Shown here piece by piece: positions 15,006 to 24,461 of a stretch of DNA of 36,089 nt. The notes below the pieces were generated by a model. That model had not been told where the DNA came from, did no database searches, and was given only the letters and a program-made list of their open reading frames with translations. The translations under genes and the position numbers were made by a program. The stretch's first letter is position 1; the number at the start of each line of letters is the position of its first letter. Origin of the DNA: an uncultured Erysipelotrichaceae bacterium (GTDB lineage Bacteria; Bacillota_I; Bacilli_A; Erysipelotrichales; Erysipelotrichaceae); assembly GCA_902766005.1 (NCBI GenBank), contig CACXCB010000049.1, forward strand, positions 1-36,089. Reading direction: 5' to 3'.

Positions 15006-15995
15006 GTGAATAAAATACTGACCGTTTCTGTTGCATCATATAATGTTGAGGCATATATAGGTGAGAATCTTGATTCTATTTTATCTTGTGAAGCAAAAGA
15101 TGATATTGAAATTTTTGTTGTTGATGATGGCGGAAAAGATGGGACAATTGAAATTGCAAGAAAATATGAAGAACAATATCCGGATATTGTGCATGTGATT
15201 CATAAGGAAAACGGCGGATATGGTTCTGTACAGAATTACAGTATTGCTCATGCAACAGGCAAGTATTTTAAGATCCTGGATGGCGATGACTGGATGGATA
15301 CAGACGGTCTGACAAAGCTGATAGATTACTTAAAGACATCTGATGTCGATGCAGTGGTTACAAACTACTATAAAGGACCGGAAAAGGATAATTTAAGACT
15401 CTATAACTTCAGAAGCAAATGCGAAATAAATACTGTGCTTGATCCTAACCGGATCACTGTGCCTGTCAGTATGTGGGCATTAGTATTTAAAACCGAGGTT
15501 TTGAGAAAGGCAGGAGTTGTACTGCCTGAACATACTCTGTATACAGACAGAATTTATTCTACTGTTCCATTTACATATGTAAATGAAATGATTGTTTTTG
15601 ATTTTCCTGTTTATTGTTACAGAACAGGAAGGGAAGGCCAAAGTGTCAGCAGAGAGTCAAGAATTAAACATATAGATGAATACTTGTTTGTAACGGAGAC
15701 TCTTTGCAAGCATTATGCAACTGACAACAGAGAACATAAAGAATATGTTCTGCTGAAAGCATCAGCTGCTTACAAGGTGTCTATCAGGGCTCTTTTATTA
15801 TTGCCTGCTAATCAGGATAATCTGAGAAAAATAACAGAATACGAAAAACGTGTGAAAGAATTGGCACCGGATGTATATCATAAAGCAGCATCCTTACAAA
15901 CAAAAATGGGATGGGTTATCAGTTTTATGAGATCGACCGGTTACAAAGGATACTGGATTCTGGGAAGGATTCCCAAGGGAAAGATTGATTATTGA
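15006..15995 (+). CDS. Family 2 glycosyltransferase
   Basis: A 329-residue GT-A fold enzyme. The family start is ILTVSVASYNVEAYIGENLDSIL, nucleotide binding is by VVDDGGKDGT, and metal and donor binding by ILDGDDWMD. The C-terminal part (CYRTGREGQSVSR) has the acceptor region expected of capsule transferases. The start is a GTG with AAAGGAGAAATAAG before it. It would add a sugar to the undecaprenyl-linked repeat unit. Confidence 0.9.
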   Translation: MNKILTVSVASYNVEAYIGENLDSILSCEAKDDIEIFVVDDGGKDGTIEIARKYEEQYPDIVHVIHKENGGYGSVQNYSIAHATGKYFKILDGDDWMDTDGLTKLIDYLKTSDVDAVVTNYYKGPEKDNLRLYNFRSKCEINTVLDPNRITVPVSMWALVFKTEVLRKAGVVLPEHTLYTDRIYSTVPFTYVNEMIVFDFPVYCYRTGREGQSVSRESRIKHIDEYLFVTETLCKHYATDNREHKEYVLLKASAAYKVSIRALLLLPANQDNLRKITEYEKRVKELAPDVYHKAASLQTKMGWVISFMRSTGYKGYWILGRIPKGKIDY

Positions 15996-16011
15996 TTCAC
16001 AGGAGAGATTA

Positions 16012-17169
16012 ATGAAGATATTGCTTGTAAGTTCACAATCAGCAATTTCAGGTGCAAATAAGTCAATGTGTGTTCTGGCAGAGCATTTACAGTTATATGG
16101 TTGTGATGTCACCATTGCACTTAGAAAGCATGGGGATATCATTAATGAAATTGAAGCACGTAATTTAAAATATATCGTTTTGAAAAATTATGCATGGACT
16201 GTGCCGCTTAATCGCAACAATATCAATAAGACCAATATTGGAAAGTATTGCGGTAATATACTGGCAAAGCAAAAGATAAAGAGATATCTGAAAAAAGAAA
16301 AGTTTGATATTGTGCATAATAATTCAATATCCTCATTTTTGATTGCAAAATGTGCGGAGGAATTAAAGATTCCGACAATCTGGCATTTCAGGGAATTCCT
16401 TGAGGAAGATCACCATCTGACTTTTTTTAAGTTATATAATCCTGAAAAAATAATCAATAAAGGTGTTGCAGGCATTGCAATTTCTAAATCTATTCTGAGT
16501 AAATATTCTGTAAAATATAAGCTTCCTATCCATATGATTTACAATGGCATAGAATATGCGGATTTCTGGTGTGAACGAGAAATCCTGCAAAATGATCCCA
16601 TTATTTTAGCGGTTATCGGCCGGGTTTGTGAAGGGAAAAACCAGTTTGAAATAGTTAAGGCTTTATCTTTGTTACATAACAAAGGAATAAAGAATATTGA
16701 ATTGCATATTATAGGCAATAAAGAAGAGCATAGTGATTATTACAAAAGCATTATAAGCTATTTAAATGGTACAGGTGCTTGTATTAAAGACAGAGTTTAT
16801 TTTGATGGTGTTATTTCTGACATAGAACGAAAATATCGTGAAATTGATGTGGTGGTGGTACCGTCTGTTGCTGAAGCATTCGGAAGAGTGGCAGTTGAGG
16901 CAATGTATAGCGGATGTTATGTGATCGGAGCAAATACCGCCGGGACTTCGGAAGTGCTGGATGAGCGATACAGCACTAAATATGAACTGGGAAATATTGC
17001 TGAATTAGGAAGGGTTCTTGAATCAATAATTGATAATCGAAAAGAGTACAGAATTAAAGCAAAAGAAAGCCAGAAATATGCAATTAATACTTTTTCTGCT
17101 GAAAGAAATGCTGAATTGATTTATGAGCTGTATAAGAATCTTCTTTCAGATTGTGAAAATCAAAAGTAA
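16012..17169 (+). CDS. Family 4 glycosyltransferase
   Basis: A 385-residue GT-B fold retaining transferase. The N-terminal acceptor domain (MKILLVSSQSAISGANKSM) is followed by the donor domain with MIYNGIEYADF, AVIGRVCEGKNQFEIVKAL and the E-x7-E-type site SVAEAFGRVAVEAMYSG. I chose ATG 16012, 6 bases after AGGAGA; the alternative TTG start at 15985 overlaps the GT2 gene and lacks a site. With the GT2 and the initiating transferase this implies a repeat unit of at least three sugars (inference). Confidence 0.92.
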   Translation: MKILLVSSQSAISGANKSMCVLAEHLQLYGCDVTIALRKHGDIINEIEARNLKYIVLKNYAWTVPLNRNNINKTNIGKYCGNILAKQKIKRYLKKEKFDIVHNNSISSFLIAKCAEELKIPTIWHFREFLEEDHHLTFFKLYNPEKIINKGVAGIAISKSILSKYSVKYKLPIHMIYNGIEYADFWCEREILQNDPIILAVIGRVCEGKNQFEIVKALSLLHNKGIKNIELHIIGNKEEHSDYYKSIISYLNGTGACIKDRVYFDGVISDIERKYREIDVVVVPSVAEAFGRVAVEAMYSGCYVIGANTAGTSEVLDERYSTKYELGNIAELGRVLESIIDNRKEYRIKAKESQKYAINTFSAERNAELIYELYKNLLSDCENQK

Positions 17170-17205
17170 ATAAATACTTTTTTAGTCTTTGGAGGCTATT
17201 AATTC

Positions 17206-18384
17206 ATGGGATATATTACAAGCAGTGTAATTTACTATATTGTATTTTTGCTGGCAGGAGTTTTTTTTGCTGCTGCTGACAGAACAAATAATAGTAAAAA
17301 AATCAGAAAATATATAGCCATAGGAATATTTATCCTTTGCTTTTTTGCAGGAATGCGAGGGACCAGTGTTGGGACAGATACTGCTACAGTTGTCCATTTC
17401 AGATTCGATAATGCAACATTGTATAAATCATGGAAGTCCTTATTGAAACCAGGAAATGAGCCATTTGTTTCATTGATTGCTTATTTTATAAAAAAAAGTA
17501 TTAATAATTATCATGTATTTCTATTTATATTAGAGCTTCTTTGTGAAATTCCATTGGGGATTATTGCATATAAATTAAGAAATCGAATCAAAATTTCCGG
17601 TTTTATGACAGTCTTTATGCTTATGTTCTATCAAATCAGTCTGAATATTCATAAGCAAAGTATCGCTGCTGCATGGTTGTTATTGGCAGTTATGTATTTC
17701 CGGGAAAAGAAAATCGGTAAAGCTGCCTTAGTTGCATTGTTTTCAACCTTGTTCCATGGATCCGTATTCATGGGAATAGGATTATTCACAATCGTTTATA
17801 TTTTGAGCACAAGTAAGAGTGTGAGAACCAGAATGACCGTTGCAGCAATAACCGGAGTTATTGCTTTTATTTTGTTTTTAAACTGGAAAACAGTATCAAC
17901 TTTAATACTTGGTTTGGAACAGCTTTCCAATGACTATACCGGGTATATTGCTATTGCTGCAGGTGAACGAGGCATCAGATATACGAGCTTTCACTACCGC
18001 ACATATATTTCATTGGTTTTACGTTCGATATGTTTTTTCGCAATTTCAAGGTCTTACTTACATTCGGAAAAACGTTTCGATGTTGATACAAAATTTTATA
18101 TGTATTGCACTTTTGTAGGCTTCTTAATTTACAGTGTTTTCATAGTGTTTTTTAACATGTATATCGGAGACAGATTAACACTATATCTGGATATCAGTCA
18201 GATCATACTGGTTTCTTTGCTCATAGGAAAGAAGGATATGTCTTACTATAGAAACAGGGGGAAGTTTACCTTACGTATTCCGATCAGCGGACCGGCTATT
18301 TGTCTGTCTTTTTATATGATTTACAATTTTATGTATTTCATGGTTGTCAATTATGGTAAGACTTTGCCTTATATCATAAGATAA
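17206..18384 (+). CDS. EpsG-family polysaccharide polymerase (Wzy-type)
   Basis: A 392-residue protein with about ten transmembrane helices and the EpsG-type marker GMRGTSVGTDTA early on, as in O-antigen/EPS polymerases that join repeat units on the outer face of the membrane. It is low in charged residues outside the loops. It lies between the transferases and the flippase, the usual place for Wzy. TTGGAGG lies upstream of the ATG. Confidence 0.87.
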   Translation: MGYITSSVIYYIVFLLAGVFFAAADRTNNSKKIRKYIAIGIFILCFFAGMRGTSVGTDTATVVHFRFDNATLYKSWKSLLKPGNEPFVSLIAYFIKKSINNYHVFLFILELLCEIPLGIIAYKLRNRIKISGFMTVFMLMFYQISLNIHKQSIAAAWLLLAVMYFREKKIGKAALVALFSTLFHGSVFMGIGLFTIVYILSTSKSVRTRMTVAAITGVIAFILFLNWKTVSTLILGLEQLSNDYTGYIAIAAGERGIRYTSFHYRTYISLVLRSICFFAISRSYLHSEKRFDVDTKFYMYCTFVGFLIYSVFIVFFNMYIGDRLTLYLDISQIILVSLLIGKKDMSYYRNRGKFTLRIPISGPAICLSFYMIYNFMYFMVVNYGKTLPYIIR

Positions 18385-18403
18385 CCCAAAAGGAGATTTG
18401 TTG

Positions 18404-19870
18404 ATGGCACATAAGAATAGTATTAAAAAGAATCTATTCTATAGTTTGGGATATCATATTCTTGAAATTATTTTACCGTTAATCACAGCCCCGTATATCG
18501 CAAGAGTACTTGGTGCTAACGGTTCAGGAATATATTCCAAAACACATGCTTTTGCCCAGTATTTTTATCTTTTTTCAATGCTGGGTGTAAAAAATTATGG
18601 TAACAGAGCTGTTGCACGGGTAAGAGATGATTTACACGAATTAAGTAAAACATTCTGGGAAGTATATACATTTCAATTTCTTACAGGTCTTGTATTATCA
18701 TCATTCTACATAATATATTGCATGACTATTTGTAAAAATGATAATTATATATATTTGTTGCAGAGTATTTATGTTTTTTCGGGTATGCTTGATATCAACT
18801 GGGCTTGTTTCGGATTGGAAAAGTTCAGATTTACAACCATCAGGGGAATGACAATCAGAATATTATCTGCTGTTGCAATATTTGTATTTGTGAAAAACGC
18901 AAATGATCTGGGACTGTATACTGTTATTATTTCTTTAAGTATTCTTTGTTCGGCGATTGTTGCCTGGCCTTATATTTTAAAACATATTATTTATGTTAAA
19001 CCGCACTGGTCAGGAATAAAAAGGCATATTAAACCCAATCTCATTCTGTTTCTGCCCATTATTGCAGTCAGTATTTACAATTTGATGGATAAAATCATGC
19101 TTGGTTATTTCAGCACAAATGAAGAGGTTGCTTTTTATTCAAATGCTGAAAAAATAGTGACTATTCCGAATACTATTATTCTGGCTCTGGACAGTGTCAT
19201 AATGCCGAGAATGTCAAATCTTTTCGCTAAAAAGAACAAAGAAGATAAAATTAAATATCTGATGGATAATGTAATGATGTTTGCGATGCTGATGGCAGCA
19301 GGCATGGCATTTGGTGTTGCAGGCATTTCCGATGTATTTGCACCATGGTTTTACGGGAAAGAGTTCATCCGGTGCGGATATTTTATTTTGCTGCTTAGCC
19401 CGATCATTTTATTCAGAGGATGGGCAAGTGTATTGAGAACGCAATTTATCATTCCGACCGGCAGAGATAATATTTATGTTGTTTCATTGGCAGCTGGTGC
19501 AGTCGTTAACTTAATCATCAATGCATTATTAATACCCGGCATGCAGGGTGTAGGTGCAATAATCGGTACATTATTTGCAGAGTTCGCAGTTTGCTTTATT
19601 CAGTTTTTCTGGTGTCGAAAATATCTTGATATGAAAGAATACATGATCAACGGAATGAGTTTTTGTGTAATCGGACTGTTGATGTTCTTTTTGATAGAGG
19701 CTTTATCAGGTATCAGTACAAAAGCAGTTATTGTTTTAGGTACTCAAGTATTATGCGGTGGCATATTTTATGTTGTTCTGGCTTGCTTCTATATGATTAA
19801 GATTAAAAAGAAACCGATATTGGTAAATGAAGGATTGAAGATGCTGAAAATCAAATATCGCTTTAAATAA
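18404..19870 (+). CDS. Wzx-type polysaccharide flippase
   Basis: A 488-residue MOP-superfamily protein with about 12-14 transmembrane helices. Its N-terminus (NLFYSLGYHILEIILPLITAPYIARVLGANGSGIYS) is the signature of oligosaccharide-lipid flippases, which move the undecaprenyl-linked repeat across the membrane. ATG 18404 is used with AAAGGAGATT before it; TTG codons at 18398 and 18401 are too close to the ribosome site. Together with the upstream polymerase it defines a Wzx/Wzy-dependent locus. Confidence 0.92.
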   Translation: MAHKNSIKKNLFYSLGYHILEIILPLITAPYIARVLGANGSGIYSKTHAFAQYFYLFSMLGVKNYGNRAVARVRDDLHELSKTFWEVYTFQFLTGLVLSSFYIIYCMTICKNDNYIYLLQSIYVFSGMLDINWACFGLEKFRFTTIRGMTIRILSAVAIFVFVKNANDLGLYTVIISLSILCSAIVAWPYILKHIIYVKPHWSGIKRHIKPNLILFLPIIAVSIYNLMDKIMLGYFSTNEEVAFYSNAEKIVTIPNTIILALDSVIMPRMSNLFAKKNKEDKIKYLMDNVMMFAMLMAAGMAFGVAGISDVFAPWFYGKEFIRCGYFILLLSPIILFRGWASVLRTQFIIPTGRDNIYVVSLAAGAVVNLIINALLIPGMQGVGAIIGTLFAEFAVCFIQFFWCRKYLDMKEYMINGMSFCVIGLLMFFLIEALSGISTKAVIVLGTQVLCGGIFYVVLACFYMIKIKKKPILVNEGLKMLKIKYRFK

Positions 19871-19900
19871 TCGACAGTACAATGATGTATGGAGGACATA

Positions 19901-20938
19901 ATGGATGGACAATCTGTAAAGAAACAGAAACGAATTGATTATGTTGATCTCTTTCGGGCTTTTGGCATTATTTTGATGATCATGGGACATATTGGATTCG
20001 GAAGCAAATTTAACAGATGGTATCATGCTTTCCATATGCCGATGTTTTTTTTCATATCAGGATGGTTTTATAAAAGCCGAAAAGATGCATCCCTGAAAAG
20101 CCAAATCATAAAAAAAGCCAGGTCGCTTCTTATACCGTATATATGTTTCGAATTGATTGTTTTGGCAGTATGTTTCACATTCATTCCTGAATACAGGACT
20201 CTGAATACTTTTCAATATGTATTTTGGGAAAATACATATTATATTCCTGTTGAATACGGGACAAATGGTATTTCACCGATTCCCGGTGCTATGTGGTTTT
20301 TAACTGCTTTATTTAATTGTGAATTAATCTATATTTTGATGGACAGAATGTTTCATCAAAAATGGAAATTGCATCTTTTTGTTTTTCTGATAGCAGTAAT
20401 CGGCATGATTGCTGCACAAATGATTCCGTTCAGGCTACCATGGGCAATGGATGCATCATTTGTCGGCGTAGGTTTGTTTCATACCGGACATGTAGTAAAA
20501 GGAACTAAAGCGGAAAAACTGCTTTATATAAGATGGCGGTGGACACTGCTCCTTGGCATAGTTATCAGTGTTTTAATCATGTTTAATAAGCCTGTAAACA
20601 TGAGACTGGGTAATTATGAATGGTATCCTTTGTTTTGGATCAATGCACTGGGAGCTATCGTTGCCGGGTGGAATCTTTCCAGATATACTGAAAAACTGCT
20701 CAAAAAGACATCATACTTCAGTTATATTGCCATGTGGCTTAAAGGAGTCGGAAAGAATTCGATTGTGTATTTATGTCTTAACCAGATTGTAATTATTTCG
20801 GCTATACATATTGTTAGTCTTTTAGGTGTGAAAGGCTTTCTGATGAAATTCTTAATTTTGATTTTAACAATGTTTATACTATTCTGTTTTGAAAAACTGA
20901 TTTGCAATACAAAAGCAAAAGTATTAATCGGCAAATGA
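19901..20938 (+). CDS. Acyltransferase-3 family membrane protein, copy 2
   Basis: A 345-residue membrane protein. The start motif is YVDLFRAFGIILMIMGHIGFG with the conserved His, followed by FHMPMFFFISGWFYKSR. It has about ten membrane helices. It is related to the gene at 12043 only at family level. ATG 19901 sits 6 bases after GGAGG; the in-frame ATG at 19889 overlaps that site and is rejected. It probably acylates the glycan from the outside face. Confidence 0.86.
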   Translation: MDGQSVKKQKRIDYVDLFRAFGIILMIMGHIGFGSKFNRWYHAFHMPMFFFISGWFYKSRKDASLKSQIIKKARSLLIPYICFELIVLAVCFTFIPEYRTLNTFQYVFWENTYYIPVEYGTNGISPIPGAMWFLTALFNCELIYILMDRMFHQKWKLHLFVFLIAVIGMIAAQMIPFRLPWAMDASFVGVGLFHTGHVVKGTKAEKLLYIRWRWTLLLGIVISVLIMFNKPVNMRLGNYEWYPLFWINALGAIVAGWNLSRYTEKLLKKTSYFSYIAMWLKGVGKNSIVYLCLNQIVIISAIHIVSLLGVKGFLMKFLILILTMFILFCFEKLICNTKAKVLIGK

Positions 20939-20952
20939 TAAAGGGGGGACAG

Positions 20953-22299
20953 ATGGGACTGACCGCAAAATTGGCACAAGATCTTTTTCTGATAAACAAT
21001 CTGCAGGAATATGATAAAGAAAAGTTACAAACATTAATTATCGATTTTTTTGCCGCTGCCTTTGCAGGATACAAACAGAACATTTCTTTTAACAGGGCTG
21101 TGGAAAGTGTTGTTTACTCACAAGATGGTATTGAAGAAAGTCATGTATTATTTCAGAAAAGGAAATATCCGGCAAGACTGGCAGCATTTATGAATTCCTT
21201 ATACGGGCATGGTGCAGAGTTAGATGATGGCAATAAGAAGGCGGCGGGGCATGCAGGTGTACACTTGATTCCTGCTGTTTTTGCTTTGGCAGATAAACTC
21301 GGCAGCAGCAATGAAGAAGTATTAATTGCTTTAGCTACAGGATATGAAGCATACATCCGGATATCTTCTGCAGCACAACCTGGTTTAGTTGCAAGAGGAT
21401 TTCATTCAACAGGAATGGCAGGGACACTTGCCTGTGCTGCAGCATGTGCAAGATTATATCACCTTGATGCGCAGGGAATAGAAGATGCAATTGCATTAGC
21501 TACTACGATGAGCGGAGGACTGCTTTCTTATGGTGACTCCCGTCCGGCTATTAAGCCATTGAATCCGGGAAAAGCAGCTGAAAACGGAGTATTTGCAGCA
21601 ATGCTGGCAAATGCAGGTGTTCAAGGTCCTGCTGAAGCCTTGGAGGGACAAAATGGATGGTTCCATGCAGTCACAGATGAAATTCATGAGGAATATCTTA
21701 AGTCTTCCGATCATTTACTGCTTCATGATTGTTATTTTAAGCTATATCCATCCTGCCGTCACACACATTGCGGAATTGATGCAGCAGTGAGCCTGCATAA
21801 GAAAGTTAAGACCGAAGATATTCAAGATGTGAATGTATATATTTATCCCAATGCGATAAAACTCGCAGGAATAAAGATTCCAAAAGATCAGGATGAAACA
21901 AAGTTTTCCATCCAATATACACTTGCCTGTGCTCTTTTGAATGGCTCGTATGGAATTGCAGATATGAATCCGCCGAGACTGACACCGGATGTGCTTGATT
22001 TAATTGAGAAAATACATTTGATTCCGGACACCTCAATGGAAAATCGTTTAGAGGGAATACGTGGAACAAGGGTTGAAATTGTTTTGAACAGCAAGGAAAA
22101 AGTTGAAGAAACGGTTCTTGTTCCAAAAGGGGATCCTGAAAAACCGCTGACAAGAAATGATATTATTGAAAAGCTTAAGGTTTGCGCCGGAAGCCAGTCG
22201 GATGATGCATCTTTAATGAGGCTTGTTGAAGTCATTGAGCAGATTGAAGGCAATAAAAAGTTTGAGAATCCAATGAAGATGATCGGAGCGAAGGAATGA
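20953..22299 (+). CDS. MmgE/PrpD-family protein, copy 2
   Basis: A 448-residue MmgE/PrpD protein. Matching family segments are YGHGAELDDGNKKAAGHAG, GFHSTGMAGTLACAAACA, KPLNPGKAAENGVFAAML, LYPSCRHTHCGIDAAV and KFSIQYTLACALLNG. It keeps the DDG and CRH elements of the 10760 copy but is clearly divergent, so the two probably catalyse different steps rather than being redundant. ATG 20953 follows AAGGGGGG. The stop overlaps the next gene's ATG (ATGA), which ties it to the reductase/decarboxylase cassette. Confidence 0.88.
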   Translation: MGLTAKLAQDLFLINNLQEYDKEKLQTLIIDFFAAAFAGYKQNISFNRAVESVVYSQDGIEESHVLFQKRKYPARLAAFMNSLYGHGAELDDGNKKAAGHAGVHLIPAVFALADKLGSSNEEVLIALATGYEAYIRISSAAQPGLVARGFHSTGMAGTLACAAACARLYHLDAQGIEDAIALATTMSGGLLSYGDSRPAIKPLNPGKAAENGVFAAMLANAGVQGPAEALEGQNGWFHAVTDEIHEEYLKSSDHLLLHDCYFKLYPSCRHTHCGIDAAVSLHKKVKTEDIQDVNVYIYPNAIKLAGIKIPKDQDETKFSIQYTLACALLNGSYGIADMNPPRLTPDVLDLIEKIHLIPDTSMENRLEGIRGTRVEIVLNSKEKVEETVLVPKGDPEKPLTRNDIIEKLKVCAGSQSDDASLMRLVEVIEQIEGNKKFENPMKMIGAKE

Positions 22300-23291
22300 G
22301 CACAGAATCTAAAAGTAATGTAAAACTTGTCCTTGGCACAATGACATTCGGAGAAAGTGTTTTTCTTCCTGATGCAAAAGAATTTGTGGATGCATTCCTT
22401 GATGAAGGATATACAGAACTGGATACCGCGTATGTTTATAATGAAGGAAATTGTGAAAGAATACTCGGTGAAATCCTTCCATCCCTGAAAAGGGAATATA
22501 AAACAGCCACGAAAGTAAATCCGAGGATTACAGGAAAACTTGATGGTGAAGCTGCATATAGACAGGTGAATGAATCCCTGGAAAGAATGAGATTATGTTC
22601 TGTGGATACGATTTATCTGCATTTTCCTGATCCTGCAACACCTGTGGAAGATGTATTGTCTGCAATGGATGATTTATACAGACAGGGAAAATACAAGGAA
22701 CTTGGTTTAAGCAATTTTCCTGCATGGATGGTTACGGACGTATACCATTTATGTGATAAAAACGGCTGGGTAAAACCATCTGTTTTTGAAGGAATTTATA
22801 ATCCCCTGACAAGGAAAGCAGAGATAGAATTAAATGCATGCCTGAATCATTTCGGCATGCGTTTTTATGCATACAATCCTCTTGCAGGAGGACTGCTTAC
22901 AGGAAGATATGAAAGTTTTGAGAATGCTCCCTCAGACGGAAGGTTCACTCACAGACCGAATTATCAGAACAGATACTGGAAAAAGAGCTACTTTGATGCA
23001 GTTGCAGTAATCAAGGAAGCAGCTGGGAAATATGGCATCAGTACTATTGAGGCAGTATATCGCTGGCTGGCATATCATTCCATGCTGGATGGTGACAGAG
23101 GAGATGCAATCATTATAGGTGCTTCAAAACTGTCCCATTTAAAACAGAATATGGAAACGGTCAAAGCCGGGCCGTTGCCGGAAGAAGTGACAAATGCTTT
23201 TGAGAAAGCATGGAAGATGACAAAAGGGGAATCCCCGGAATACTTTACGCTGTATAAAGGCAAAGGAAGCGTAGGAGGAGAAAAGAAATAA
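22296..23291 (+). CDS. Aldo/keto reductase (AKR7-like)
   Basis: A 331-residue NADPH-dependent carbonyl reductase. The catalytic tetrad is visible: D43 and Y48 (LDTAYVYNEG), K73 (ATKVNPR) and H109 (IYLHFPD). The pattern resembles aflatoxin-aldehyde/succinic-semialdehyde reductases, which reduce small acidic aldehydes. It overlaps the decarboxylase gene by one base (TAATG), strong evidence of a coupled step: the decarboxylase releases an aldehyde and this enzyme reduces it to an alcohol (inference). Confidence 0.9.
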   Translation: MSTESKSNVKLVLGTMTFGESVFLPDAKEFVDAFLDEGYTELDTAYVYNEGNCERILGEILPSLKREYKTATKVNPRITGKLDGEAAYRQVNESLERMRLCSVDTIYLHFPDPATPVEDVLSAMDDLYRQGKYKELGLSNFPAWMVTDVYHLCDKNGWVKPSVFEGIYNPLTRKAEIELNACLNHFGMRFYAYNPLAGGLLTGRYESFENAPSDGRFTHRPNYQNRYWKKSYFDAVAVIKEAAGKYGISTIEAVYRWLAYHSMLDGDRGDAIIIGASKLSHLKQNMETVKAGPLPEEVTNAFEKAWKMTKGESPEYFTLYKGKGSVGGEKK

Positions 23292-24442
23292 TGTTAGAAC
23301 AGGAAAAGGTATTTGAGATACTTGCTGAATATAATATTACTTTTTTTACAGGTGTTCCCGACTCCTATCTGAATGGTTTTTGCACATATGCATTAAATCA
23401 TTTTCCGGGAAATAATATTATTGCGGCTAATGAAGGAAATGCAATAGGCATTGCTTCCGGACATTATTTTGCCACGAAAGAGATTCCTCTTGTATATATG
23501 CAGAACAGCGGCTTAGGGAATGCTGTAAATCCTTTAGCCAGCCTGGCTGATAAAAATGTATATGCAGTACCGATGATACTTTTAATCGGATGGAGAGGAG
23601 AAGGTGATACAGAACCAAACCATCCCCAGCACAAGCTTCAGGGAGAGATCACCACGAAACAGCTGGAAATCATGCATATTCCCTACGGTATTTTATCTGA
23701 TGATATAGATCAGTTTAAAAATGCTGTTGAAACAGCAGTGACTTACTGCCTGAAAAACAGAACAGCATACGGCCTGATAGCACCGAAGGGCGTCATGGCA
23801 GGCGAAAAAGCTAATAATAAAGATGATGTTTATCCGATGAGCAGGGAAGAGGCAATTGAAATAATCCTTGACTGTATGCCTGAAAATACAATTTATTCAG
23901 CGACAACCGGAAGAGCTACAAGAGAGCTCTTTTTTCTCAGGGAAAAAAGAAACGAGACAAAGGATCATGACTTCCTGAATGTCGGATCCATGGGACATGC
24001 CTCTTCTGTTGCACTCGGAATTGCCATGGCAAAACCCGAAAGAAATGTAGTTGCCCTGGATGGGGATTCTGCGGCAATCATGCACATGGGAGCTTTAACA
24101 ATGGTGTCCAAGCTGGATGTTCCGAATTTTATGCATGTCATTTTAAATAACGGAGCTCATGAGTCTGTGGGAGGGCAGCCTTCAGCAGGACACCTCTTGA
24201 ACTGGACAGCCATTGCGGAGGCATGCGGATATAGGACAATCGGAAAGCCTGCAGAGACAAAAGAAGAGTTGATCAAAGCAATAAAAGAATTAAAAGACTG
24301 CGGGCATGCCTCATTCATTGATGTCAGGATTCACAGAGGTTTAAACAGTAAGCTTCTACCGATCATATTTGATCATCGGGAAGCGATAGACAATCTGATT
24401 GAAGACTTGAATAAAAAGAATTCAGTAAATATTCCGGAATAG
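23291..24442 (+). CDS. ThDP-dependent decarboxylase of the phosphonopyruvate/sulfopyruvate type
   Basis: A 383-residue two-domain ThDP enzyme. The pyrimidine-binding half has FFTGVPDSYLNGFC and ANEGNAIGIASGHY with E48 as activator glutamate. The diphosphate half has ALDGDSAAIMHMGAL (258-270) and ends at NNGAHESVGGQPS (N286-N287). This is the hallmark of phosphonopyruvate decarboxylase (AepY/Fom2-like). The ThDP motif reads GDS where GDG is usual. The family decarboxylates a 3-substituted pyruvate to the aldehyde. No PEP mutase gene is visible, so the substrate may be phosphonopyruvate from elsewhere or another substituted pyruvate. Confidence 0.85.
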   Translation: MLEQEKVFEILAEYNITFFTGVPDSYLNGFCTYALNHFPGNNIIAANEGNAIGIASGHYFATKEIPLVYMQNSGLGNAVNPLASLADKNVYAVPMILLIGWRGEGDTEPNHPQHKLQGEITTKQLEIMHIPYGILSDDIDQFKNAVETAVTYCLKNRTAYGLIAPKGVMAGEKANNKDDVYPMSREEAIEIILDCMPENTIYSATTGRATRELFFLREKRNETKDHDFLNVGSMGHASSVALGIAMAKPERNVVALDGDSAAIMHMGALTMVSKLDVPNFMHVILNNGAHESVGGQPSAGHLLNWTAIAEACGYRTIGKPAETKEELIKAIKELKDCGHASFIDVRIHRGLNSKLLPIIFDHREAIDNLIEDLNKKNSVNIPE

Positions 24443-24461
24443 CCGGGGAAAGGAATGAATT

